A DNA stretch of 64,000 nucleotides from the NCBI RefSeq assembly GCF_014697125.1, contig NZ_JACJRG010000007.1:153473-217472 (forward strand), in the 5' to 3' direction. The notes below the pieces were generated by a model, which made no database searches, was not told the DNA's origin, and was given only the letters and a program-made list of their open reading frames with translations. The number at the start of each line of letters is the position of its first letter. The stretch's first letter is position 1. Shown piece after piece: positions 37,301 through 44,685 of this stretch. Origin of the DNA: Anabaena minutissima FACHB-250 (GTDB lineage: Bacteria > Cyanobacteriota > Cyanobacteriia > Cyanobacteriales > Nostocaceae). Both the position numbers and the translations under genes were made by a program.

Positions 37301-40300
37301 TGCAGTTTGCCATTTTTCCTCAGAATGTTTGCCCAAGGTAACTGGTGTAAATTCCTCTACCACTGCTCGCACAATGTAATCACGCACCTGAGTTTGCTGT
37401 TGGGGTGCATCTGTCAATTTTTTTGCGCCAATAGCTTCTCTTAACGCCACACCAACAGCTTCGCTCAAAGCCACATTTGCCCCATTGAATAAAGTTGTGG
37501 CTGCCTCATGATTGTTATTACTATCTGGTGCAGCCATTCGTAGTGCTTCAGCAACCTCTTGAATAGTTGCATTGGCTAGAGTTGTAGGGTCAATCAAACC
37601 TGCTACACCAATTTCTCTAGCGGCGGTAGCGATTACTTCTCCCGCTTTGATGGAATCTAGATTGAGATCATCCAATAGTCTGATTTGCATTGTGATGCTC
37701 TCTTTCGGGAATCCTGTTTGTTGAGCAATCAGATTTACTAGTAAGTTTTCAATATTTAAAGTAACAGGGTTTATTAATTCATTCTTCGCTCCATTTGTCC
37801 AGTTTAATACTGTTGTTGCTGCATACTGGTTATTACCCTTACTGTCCGGCATAACCGCCCGTAATGCCTCGGCAACCTCTTGGATAGTTGCATTGGCTAG
37901 AGTTGTGGGATCAATCAAACCTGCTACACCAATTTCTCTAGCTACAGTAGCGATTACTTCTCCTGCTTTGATGGAATCTAGGTTGAGATCATCTAGGAGT
38001 CTGATTTGTAGTGTGATGCTCTCTTGGGGAAACCCTGTTTGTTGAGCAATCAGACTTATTAACAGACTTTCAATACTAACAGTTTGATCACGTTTGACAG
38101 GAACGATTGGCTCTGGGATCAAGGTCGGGACTTGAGGCTCAGAGGCGTAGGATACACTTACTAGGGGAACTTTCTCTGGATGATTAACAGCAGTAGAAAC
38201 CATTGGCTGTGTTTGCACGTCTGCTCGGATCACTTCTGTAAGAAACTTTCCACGCTGAGACAGGTAATCGGCAAGCAGATCCCACGGTATTGAGTTCTGT
38301 TGAGCAGGTAGGGAAGGAGACGAAAGCTCAGATATTTGCGGAATCGTCTTTGATATTGGGAATGGACGTTCTAAGGGGTTCTCAATAAAAATGCGTTGTG
38401 ATGCTGGGACAAAGGGATGGACAAGCCGCCCTTCGTAAAGAGTTTCCCAGTTAATGTCACCGCCGTGGATAAATAGGGCAGACAACATGATATTCAAATC
38501 CCGATCGATGCCGGGTTTCGATTCCACAGGCAGACACATTAGTCCATTTGCACCAGCAATATCACTGACTAGATGAGAAAGAACTTTTCCTGGCCCGACT
38601 TCTATGAGTAAGTCGCATTTCTGCTCTAAGGTTTTTATGAGAGATACGAAATCTACTTGGGCGATCGCTTGGTTAGCAAAATACTCTCGCAATGATATCC
38701 CTGGTACTAGCTGTTGTCCGTTGACGCTGGAAAATAGTGGTACAGCTACTTTTTTGAGTTGATCTGGTATCAGTTCGTGTTGCCGGAGATGTGCGGCGGC
38801 GGTGGCAACCAATTGAGAATGAAAGGCATTAGAAACAGGTAGTCGGACTGCTCGGATACCTGCGTCTGTAGCTAGTTCAATTACCTGTTCAACACTTTTC
38901 TGTTCGCCAGAGACGACTATTTGCAAAGGACTGTTGATATTGGCTAGTACAACATAGCCACTAACTCGACCCAACAGGTCTTCGGCTATCTCTCGTGAAC
39001 AAGCTAAACTAGCCATCGCACCCAGGCGATCGCTTTGGCTAGATGTGGACATAGCCTGTCCTCGTACCCCAGCCATACACAAGAGAGTCTTTTCGTCAAA
39101 TCCCCCGGCTGCATACACTGCACTCAGTTCTCCGAGGCTATGACCACCTACTGCTATGGGCTTGATGCCAAGACGATGCAGGTAGCGCATCCAAATTAAA
39201 GAAGCTAGGCAAATAGCTGGTTGAGCTACTTCAGTTTGTGCGAGTTTTTTTGACCACTCTGCTAACTGTTCTTGATGAGCAACCCGGTCGAGTGGAACAT
39301 AAATGTGTTCTCGCACCCCTGGTAAGCCAATCTCTTGTAGCCAGCCATCTGCCTGTTCTACGAGGTCTTTTGCCCAGTTATATCGCTCTAGTAGCGATCG
39401 CACCATATTCAGTTTTTGAGAACCTTGTCCGGGAAATAAGAAGCCGACTCTATTTCGACGCACGGCATTCCCAATCCAGACTTCTTTTTGGGGACTGATA
39501 ACTACTTCTCCAGGCGCAGGAGGCGTTTCCCGCAATAATTTTTCCAGTAGATTTAAACGTTCAACTAGTTCTTCCGATGTACCGGCGACAACTGTTGCCC
39601 GAATTGGTAGTTGTGGTTCTAGTTCGCGGGTCAAATGAGCAGCTAAATCAACTAGTTCACTTAAACTCAATCCTGCGGCAATGTTATTTACAGCTAATGT
39701 GCGCCGCAGCAAGGCAGAAATGGATGGGGCAGATAGTACAAATATCTCGGTATCCTGATGAGAAACTAGCAAAGCCCTCTCTGGAATCGACGGTTCAAGA
39801 TGAAGTGCTGGCGCATCGCCAGATTCCAGTGTGACGTGGCAGTTAATCCCACCGAATCCCATAGCAGAGACTCCAGCCCTTAAGATATCTGTTTGGCTTC
39901 GTATTTCTCCTTGGAGGATGGGGTATAAACAGCGAGCAGAAGTTGCAAATACTGGGTTTGGCTCTTTACAACCGGCTAGTGGTGGCAGAATCCGGCGGTT
40001 GACAGCGATGATGGCCTTGATAAATGCACCAATCCCGGCGGCGGCTTTAGTATGACCGACAAGGGATTTGAAGGAGGTAACACCACAAGTGCGATCGCCT
40101 ACTTCTTTGTCAACACCCATTGCTAAAGCAATACCTTCGAGTTCTACGCGATCGCCGACTGGTGTACCTGTGCCATGTCCTTCAATAAAATCAAGTGTAT
40201 GGGGACTGTAACCTGCTCGTTCGTATGCACGGCGCAAGGCCATTGCTTGCCCTTCTTTACTAGGTGCTGTTAGTCCGCCTTTGCCGTCAGAAGAAATTCC

Positions 40301-41224
40301 CCACCCATTTAACACTGCATACACATAATTGCCGTCAGCACGAGCCTCTTCCAATCGCTTCAAAACCACAAAACCACACCCCTCACCTGGAATGAAGCCA
40401 CTGGCTTGGCGATCGTAAACTGTCATATCTTTGTCTGTCAATGCCCCAGTCTTGGCAAAGCCAATCAGCTCAAAGGTATCTAAGCTGATATCTACACCGC
40501 CAGCAAAAGCCAAATCTAAGTCACCGTTACTCAAAGCAGTAGCAGCATTAGCTACCGCAACTAGTGAAGAAGAACAAGCACCATCAAGTGTGTAACCGCC
40601 ACCGTGGAAGTTGAAGAAATTACAGATTCTGCCAGCAATTGTATTAGAAAGATTACCGGAAAGAGTGTCCTCAGTGATGGGTGAAAACACCGACTTGTAA
40701 TAATCCTCCACTGTTTCTGCTACAGAATCTATAACTTGCACCGATATACCTCTAGCCTCCATTGCTGCTACCAAGGCACGCCGTACATAAGGCCAGCGCA
40801 TACGCAAGTTAGTAGAACGGGAAAACTCCCCTGTTAATGTGTTTCCAAGTAACACACCAGTACGTTCAATTGGAACTGTTGTACGGGTATATCCAGAATT
40901 TTCTAAAGCTTGTATTGCAACTTCTAAAGCTAGCCAGTGAGCAATATCCGCAGATTCGACAACTGTTTTGGGAATGCGTTTACTCACCCAGTCAAACTCA
41001 AACCCATCAATTACAGCCATCCTACTTCCATAGGTTTTGTCTGGGATCGTGGAGTCTGGATCATAATACTGGGAAAGAGGTAATCGCTGATCTGGTGTTC
41101 GTCGAAATTCTTGCCGTCTCGCCAGGATATTTTCCCAGAGTTGTAGTAAATTACGCGCACCAGGATACCAACAGCCCATGCCAATAATTGCAATAGCAGC
41201 AGATTGTCTCATTGGTATATTCAT
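34355..41224 (-). CDS. Iterative type I polyketide synthase, KS-AT-ACP-ACP-KR-DH-PPTase (enediyne-PKS-like order)
   Basis: About 2289 aa (start MNIPMRQSAAIAIIGMG; a further ATG at 41239 adds five residues). KS: active-site Cys in TLDGACSSSLVAVAN near 216, His in EGHGTGTPVGD near 355 and VGHTKAAAG near 393. AT: FLFPGQGSQ near 600, GHSLGELSAVYAAG near 700, SNAFHSQLV near 806, indicating malonyl loading. Two ACPs with the serine in LDDLNLDSIKAGEV near 1088 and 1196. KR: VTGGGKGITAECALALA near 1515. DH: hot-dog fold with SYLLDHLYKGSYLFP near 1806. C-terminal 4'-phosphopantetheinyl transferase: VQGCDIEPMTYR near 2185 and WTAVESLRKA near 2230. A single module with KR and DH but no ER or TE makes conjugated polyenes iteratively. 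It is the first gene of the operon. No known product is recognised. Confidence 0.93.
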   Translation of the reverse strand: MNIPMRQSAAIAIIGMGCWYPGARNLLQLWENILARRQEFRRTPDQRLPLSQYYDPDSTIPDKTYGSRMAVIDGFEFDWVSKRIPKTVVESADIAHWLALEVAIQALENSGYTRTTVPIERTGVLLGNTLTGEFSRSTNLRMRWPYVRRALVAAMEARGISVQVIDSVAETVEDYYKSVFSPITEDTLSGNLSNTIAGRICNFFNFHGGGYTLDGACSSSLVAVANAATALSNGDLDLAFAGGVDISLDTFELIGFAKTGALTDKDMTVYDRQASGFIPGEGCGFVVLKRLEEARADGNYVYAVLNGWGISSDGKGGLTAPSKEGQAMALRRAYERAGYSPHTLDFIEGHGTGTPVGDRVELEGIALAMGVDKEVGDRTCGVTSFKSLVGHTKAAAGIGAFIKAIIAVNRRILPPLAGCKEPNPVFATSARCLYPILQGEIRSQTDILRAGVSAMGFGGINCHVTLESGDAPALHLEPSIPERALLVSHQDTEIFVLSAPSISALLRRTLAVNNIAAGLSLSELVDLAAHLTRELEPQLPIRATVVAGTSEELVERLNLLEKLLRETPPAPGEVVISPQKEVWIGNAVRRNRVGFLFPGQGSQKLNMVRSLLERYNWAKDLVEQADGWLQEIGLPGVREHIYVPLDRVAHQEQLAEWSKKLAQTEVAQPAICLASLIWMRYLHRLGIKPIAVGGHSLGELSAVYAAGGFDEKTLLCMAGVRGQAMSTSSQSDRLGAMASLACSREIAEDLLGRVSGYVVLANINSPLQIVVSGEQKSVEQVIELATDAGIRAVRLPVSNAFHSQLVATAAAHLRQHELIPDQLKKVAVPLFSSVNGQQLVPGISLREYFANQAIAQVDFVSLIKTLEQKCDLLIEVGPGKVLSHLVSDIAGANGLMCLPVESKPGIDRDLNIMLSALFIHGGDINWETLYEGRLVHPFVPASQRIFIENPLERPFPISKTIPQISELSSPSLPAQQNSIPWDLLADYLSQRGKFLTEVIRADVQTQPMVSTAVNHPEKVPLVSVSYASEPQVPTLIPEPIVPVKRDQTVSIESLLISLIAQQTGFPQESITLQIRLLDDLNLDSIKAGEVIATVAREIGVAGLIDPTTLANATIQEVAEALRAVMPDSKGNNQYAATTVLNWTNGAKNELINPVTLNIENLLVNLIAQQTGFPKESITMQIRLLDDLNLDSIKAGEVIATAAREIGVAGLIDPTTLANATIQEVAEALRMAAPDSNNNHEAATTLFNGANVALSEAVGVALREAIGAKKLTDAPQQQTQVRDYIVRAVVEEFTPVTLGKHSEEKWQTANVLILCESSEQEIAESLYHQLYSRGSQVQTVSFTEARTQTLIESVDFTHFIAVLPRTTNNKSSTDKLLLDMIERLRSIATPPATSRTSRKHTTVAYLQFSGGHFGTQPPLVDIEQCCAIGFAASVHLERADLKVRVIDFSPKISPTKLGECVIKELSTAHVYMSVGYDQHLTRYVPRPQVQEPVEYASREIIWSSDDVILVTGGGKGITAECALALARNTGVRMALIGRSPHPHGNIERRGSGSTEIARTLERFNAEGLTCQYYECDISDFDAVASLLEQIKQDLGEIAGVIHGAALNKPRLVEQVSAELAFDEVKPKLKGVLNLCQMLANSSLKLFVGLSSVIGITGMQRNAWYGFANETLDLILRRFQAQHPEVAVITMAFSVWEEVGMGARMGSVRNLAKMGIKAIPKDAGVARFLHLIKNDPGDTRIVIAAPMQALSAFESSGLDTWYPQRFLPRAELKFLERILLCEPGVEIVARTHLSLERDSYLLDHLYKGSYLFPTVFGLEAMAQAVAYVTGEQNFPAIRIEDVRLERPIVVDPHKGVDIEIHAEVPEREFKNSGRKVYVAIKTEQTGFAINHFSATFVLGVENNPPMEYIHLPESPLDIEPQKDLYSWLLFQGISFQRLQQIYTLNSGECVFRTQRNSFSAENQEGSLNRAHGPFWLGDPYCRDSLLQVGQLVIPQDICLPIQIDSMEIYQPNSDSSAYIGVTHPQGRQGKQYENSVLITTADGQLVERLNGYQLRILEHRQDHPTVEELADPTQRDEWILRRKLSNQAHILRVAAPEVALAYLPRIHTLSPVQRHELELPLFHQAITQLINSNSHQMPEFQIQWTDSGKPIVEGLEAQSVVVSLSHDEQVCICVAGRGVQGCDIEPMTYRTRQDWTALLSNSREQLMQELLTAKSSVAHAGTRIWTAVESLRKATEAKSIDLLIDRIEGDSILFREANSHSQLKVLTFPVRLTRGLEKMVAFVVQDIKSGM
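37500..38095 (-). repeat. Tandem duplication encoding the two ACP domains (321-bp period)
   Basis: The two ACP-coding stretches are nearly identical in DNA and repeat with a 321-base (107-codon) period: for example ATAGTTGCATTGGCTAGAG occurs at about 37563 and again 321 bases later. The similarity extends through the inter-ACP linker, so this is a recent in-frame duplication. Confidence 0.85.
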
Positions 41225-41275
41225 AGTTAAGATAAACAAATAGGTCTAGTTCAAGACGAGAGAGTCTGAAAATAA

Positions 41276-41426
41276 ACTTCTTGCAAAACTTCTTAAAGAC
41301 TGAAATGTGGTCAAAAAAACTGAGTTTACTTGCTTGTACTAGTAGCTTCAATATTTGTTGAAACAGGCTTTATTGACATAGCTATAGGCTCTAAGTGAGG
41401 TCATCAAATATAGTTTTGCAAGAAGT
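41276..41426. promoter_or_regulatory. Perfect 15-base inverted repeat upstream of the PKS
   Basis: ACTTCTTGCAAAACT at 41276-41290 and AGTTTTGCAAGAAGT at 41412-41426 are exact inverted copies 121 bases apart, 50-200 bases upstream of the PKS start. They could be paired operators bridged by a looped repressor, or ends of a small element. The intervening DNA has no gene. Confidence 0.5.
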
Positions 41427-41964
41427 CTAATAACTTAATTTCCAATTTTCTAGAAGATAGTTGGAATTTCAAATTCAGTCAAAAAATTATTGAAATTATC
41501 TGACTGGGATACGAATCATCGAAACTTATAGACACAGAATTTCCTAGGAGTGGCAGTCTTTGATAATATATTGCTCAAACACTGATGCCCTTTGGATGAT
41601 ACTTCTAAAATTGCATACCACTCTTCTGCTCACGCCAGTTATCGATGGAAAAAATCCTTAAAACTACACTGGCTAGCTCAATTAAATCATCTAAATGTTC
41701 TTTTACAATTACCTAATTCTTTGGTAATCAGGCGAGGCTCGTTCTCTCCAGTCAAGAATAGCACCATTAAGAGATTTATGTATAGTAGTTAGATTTTAAG
41801 AAATGTAAATTCAGTAAAAAATAGATGTTTTCATTACTCAGTCTTGATCGCAGCATTTAAAACTAATTATTAAGCTGAGGTTTATTTATTCCTGAAGATA
41901 TATATCTAAAATAATTTTAGATGATGATTGGTGAAGGGTGGGCTTCACGATGGTAAGTAAAGAG

Positions 41965-42350
41965 CCAATACTTAAGAAATATGGAACATTATATTGAATA
42001 ATATTTCTTTAATTTTAACTGAAATTTAATCGAACAGATATGAATCATTAAACTCCATAAACTTTGATTTATAACTCATCTAGCATTAAATCTAGATACA
42101 TCAATCTGCATCTGTATTCAATATCGAATGACTATAGCAACAAAATTAAAATTAATCTGAAATTTCATCAAATAGTAAATTAATACTTAAGAAAGTAGAC
42201 ATAGTATTTGATATTTTTGCTAACTTAACTAAAATTTAATCCAACAAAAATCTATAATTAAACTCAATCGTCTTTGATTTTAGAGTCAGCTGAATTGAAT
42301 CCAGATAAATCAATCCGTAACTGTATTGCAGAATCTACATATTTAGAATT
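41965..42350. repeat. Degenerate direct duplication in the divergent intergenic region
   Basis: Two blocks of about 110-130 bases, starting with TTAACTGAAATTTAATC near 42015 and TTAACTAAAATTTAATCC near 42225, share the same order of words: ACTTTGATTT/TCTTTGATTT, a TCTAGAT/TCCAGAT word, and CATCAATC...CTGTATT / AATCAATCCGTAACTGTATT. The 1.6 kb gap 41225-42827 is otherwise AT-rich and without a convincing gene. Confidence 0.45.
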
Positions 42351-42620
42351 AGAAAATCTGCAATTTGCAAAATCAACCTTGTTCAAAGTATGTAGCAAAA
42401 TCATGCAATAGATTATGACTGGAATTATTTTAATGAAAACTCTGACAAACTGCTGAACTAAGTTAAAAGCATAAGTAGGTAGATAAAAGTTTTCGTTGTT
42501 CAGATCAGTCCGAAGAAAACATTTTATGCTTGTAGCGTGCTGTTGATTGTGCCTACTTCCTGATGCGTCCAAAATTTTCACTAAAATATCGAGTTACACT
42601 TTGCTAAAGTTTTTACCTGA

Positions 42621-42640
42621 AGACTTTGGTAGACTTTGGT
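42621..42640 (+). promoter_or_regulatory. Tandem decamer AGACTTTGGT x2 upstream of the cupin gene
   Basis: Two perfect copies in direct repeat, one helical turn each, lie about 190 bases before the cupin start. The spacing fits a dimeric activator binding site, but no regulator is known for it. Confidence 0.35.
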
Positions 42641-42827
42641 ATTGATGTGATTATCTTTGAATAGTCTTCAATTAATTAACTCATATAGACCGTAAATTTT
42701 TATTAGGGACTAGAGAATTCTCTCAAAAAAGATTTTATGAGGATGAAAGTACTATTGCAAGTTATGAATTCCAAAGGTCATCACTTTAAAATCAACCAGC
42801 TATAAAACAAAAATAGGAGATTGTGAA

Positions 42828-43625
42828 ATGAAATTATTGAGGGTTGGACTAATTAGCTCATTACTACTCGCTGTGGTGATGAGTTCTAGAGTAGAAGCAT
42901 TTGAATTCCCCAAAGTGAAACCAGACTCAGATGCGTCCTCGTATCTGTTCTTACCGAACGGACCAATTACTTTTCTGAAAAGAGGTGAAACTACCGGAGG
43001 AAAGTATGCACTTATGGAAACTATTGTTCCACCAGGAGGTGCTGCACCACCACACATTCACCACGAAGAAGATGAGTGGTTATATGTCGCAGAAGGGAAT
43101 ATGCAGTTAGTAATAGGAGACAGTTTTTATCCTGATCCCAATCAGATTCCTGGAGTTAATGCTCCTAAAGATACGCTTTATGCTTTCGATGCCCCGGCTG
43201 GGACATTATTTTATGGTAGGAAGAACTACATTCACGGCATTAGAAATATAGGAACGACAACAGGTAAAGTGCTTTTAGTTGCAACTCCTGCTGGGTTTGA
43301 GGACTTGATTGCAGAAGTTAGTGTATCTGTTCCAGACTTAACAAATTTGCCACTATATGATCCTCAAACCATTTATAGATTTGCCGCAGCATCAGTCAAT
43401 TATGGACTAGTTGGTAGTGCTTCTTTTGAGCAATTTGGAGACATCCTAGTAGACCATAATTTTCCCTTTCCAGACAATCATAGTGATAAGTTGTTAGCTT
43501 TGTTGGCTGACGATGTTACACGAGTTCCTGAACCTACTCTATTAGGGGGAATTTTAGTATTTGGTGCTACGGGTGCAGTTTGCAGATGCAAACGCAAATC
43601 CAAATTGGGCGACAAAGTAGCTTAG
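42828..43625 (+). CDS. Exported cupin-domain protein with PEP-CTERM (copy 1)
   Basis: 265 aa; AGGAGA lies 7 bases upstream of the ATG. The signal peptide ends near VEAFEFPK. The cupin motif 1 is clear: TIVPPGGAAPPHIHHEEDEWLYV gives the HxH...E metal ligands, and motif 2 is PAGTLFYGRKNYIHGIRNIG. The C-terminal RVPEPTLLGG, a hydrophobic stretch and the basic tail CKRKSK form a PEP-CTERM sorting signal, so the protein is surface-targeted. Cupins of this form bind a metal and often act as dioxygenases or isomerases, but I cannot assign a substrate. The next gene is a duplicate; a hairpin terminator lies between the two. Confidence 0.85.
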   Translation: MKLLRVGLISSLLLAVVMSSRVEAFEFPKVKPDSDASSYLFLPNGPITFLKRGETTGGKYALMETIVPPGGAAPPHIHHEEDEWLYVAEGNMQLVIGDSFYPDPNQIPGVNAPKDTLYAFDAPAGTLFYGRKNYIHGIRNIGTTTGKVLLVATPAGFEDLIAEVSVSVPDLTNLPLYDPQTIYRFAAASVNYGLVGSASFEQFGDILVDHNFPFPDNHSDKLLALLADDVTRVPEPTLLGGILVFGATGAVCRCKRKSKLGDKVA

Positions 43626-43645
43626 TTCAGCAAAAGTTGTGTCGC

Positions 43646-43681
43646 CGAAAGTTAGAGTCTCTTTCTTTAACTTTCGTTTTT
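43646..43681 (+). terminator. Intrinsic terminator between the two cupin genes
   Basis: CGAAAGTTA and TAACTTTCG form a perfect 9-base stem around a 13-base loop, followed directly by five T. It lies 20 bases after the stop of the first cupin gene. It may separate, or only reduce, transcription of the second cupin gene. Confidence 0.65.
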
Positions 43682-43769
43682 CCAGAAGCTCTATCAGATT
43701 TTTGCTGATGCGGCACTGTTCAGATGAAGTAACCCTCTTGCAAACATTACTTTCAAAGGAGAATTGAGC

Positions 43770-44570
43770 ATGAAATTATTTGGAATCGGTGTAATTAGCT
43801 CTTTGCTATTAGCCTTAACTATCGCCCCTAAAGTAGAAGCTTTTGAATTTCCAAAAATCACACCAGACCCGGATGCACCATCGTATTTGTTCTTTGATGG
43901 AGAGCCGTTCACCTTTGTTAAAAGGGGTGAAACTACTAACGGCCAATATACATTGAGAGAAACTATGGTTCCTCCAGGGAAAGGCGCATTTCCACACATA
44001 CATCAAGACGACGACGAATGGTTATATGTTGAAGAAGGGGTTCTGCGAATTTTTCTCGGAGAAAATATCTATGATGACGTTAGCCTCATCCCTGGAGTCA
44101 ATGCGCCAAAAGATATTCTGCACGCCTATGATGCACCGGCTGGAACATTGATTTATACCCCAAGATATCGCATTCACGGAGTTTTAAACCCCACTGATAC
44201 AAACGCGAAATTGAAGGTTCTTTGGAATCCCCCTGGATTTGAGGAAATTTTCAAAGAACCAGGGCTTATCGAATTAACAGATTTGTCAAACGTGCCAACT
44301 CCTCCTCCTAACTACCCTCAGATATATGCTCAAGCTGCTGGTAGATATGGACTAATTTCTAGTACTGCTTACGATCAATTTGGAGAAATAGTATTTGATG
44401 ACTTTATACTCCAACAAGACAATCGTGCCGATTATGTGTTGCAAATATTAGCGGAAGGCTCTAGACAAGTGCCTGAACCTTCTGTTGTATCGAGCTTGAT
44501 AGTATTGGGTGCTACAGGTGCAATTTCCATCTGGAAACGCAAATCCAAATCAGTCCGTAAAGTAGGTTAA
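43770..44570 (+). CDS. Exported cupin-domain protein with PEP-CTERM (copy 2)
   Basis: 266 aa from the ATG at 43770, set by AAAGGAG 8 bases upstream; a TTG two codons earlier is not needed. Same layout as copy 1: signal peptide ending VEAFEFPKI, cupin motif 1 MVPPGKGAFPHIHQDDDEW with HxH and acidic ligands, motif 2 PAGTLIYTPRYRIHGVL, and the end VPEPSVVSSLIVLGATGA plus WKRKSK for sorting. The two copies share about half of their residues by eye. It is followed closely by the GMC oxidoreductase gene, so copy 2 and that gene may be one transcript. Confidence 0.85.
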   Translation: MKLFGIGVISSLLLALTIAPKVEAFEFPKITPDPDAPSYLFFDGEPFTFVKRGETTNGQYTLRETMVPPGKGAFPHIHQDDDEWLYVEEGVLRIFLGENIYDDVSLIPGVNAPKDILHAYDAPAGTLIYTPRYRIHGVLNPTDTNAKLKVLWNPPGFEEIFKEPGLIELTDLSNVPTPPPNYPQIYAQAAGRYGLISSTAYDQFGEIVFDDFILQQDNRADYVLQILAEGSRQVPEPSVVSSLIVLGATGAISIWKRKSKSVRKVG

Positions 44571-44685
44571 TTTGACCAAGGTTGCATTGCTAAATTTATC
44601 ACTTTTGGCAATGCAACCATTTAAATTTTTAGCGTTAAACAAAAATACTCTTGGCGCGTCAAAATCTAACAAAGAAGAGATGTCT

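Noticed and set aside
41371..41400. Sigma70 promoter TTGACA near the PKS
   Set aside because: A TTGACA hexamer is present, but it points away from the PKS and no matching -10 box lies at the right distance.
41592..41792. 66-aa frame downstream of the PKS inverted repeat
   Set aside because: No start context and no similarity; overlaps AT-rich promoter-like DNA.
42264..42581. 105-aa minus-strand frame in the PKS/cupin gap
   Set aside because: Sits partly on the degenerate duplication, has no ribosome site or recognisable motif, and the first duplicate does not keep the frame.
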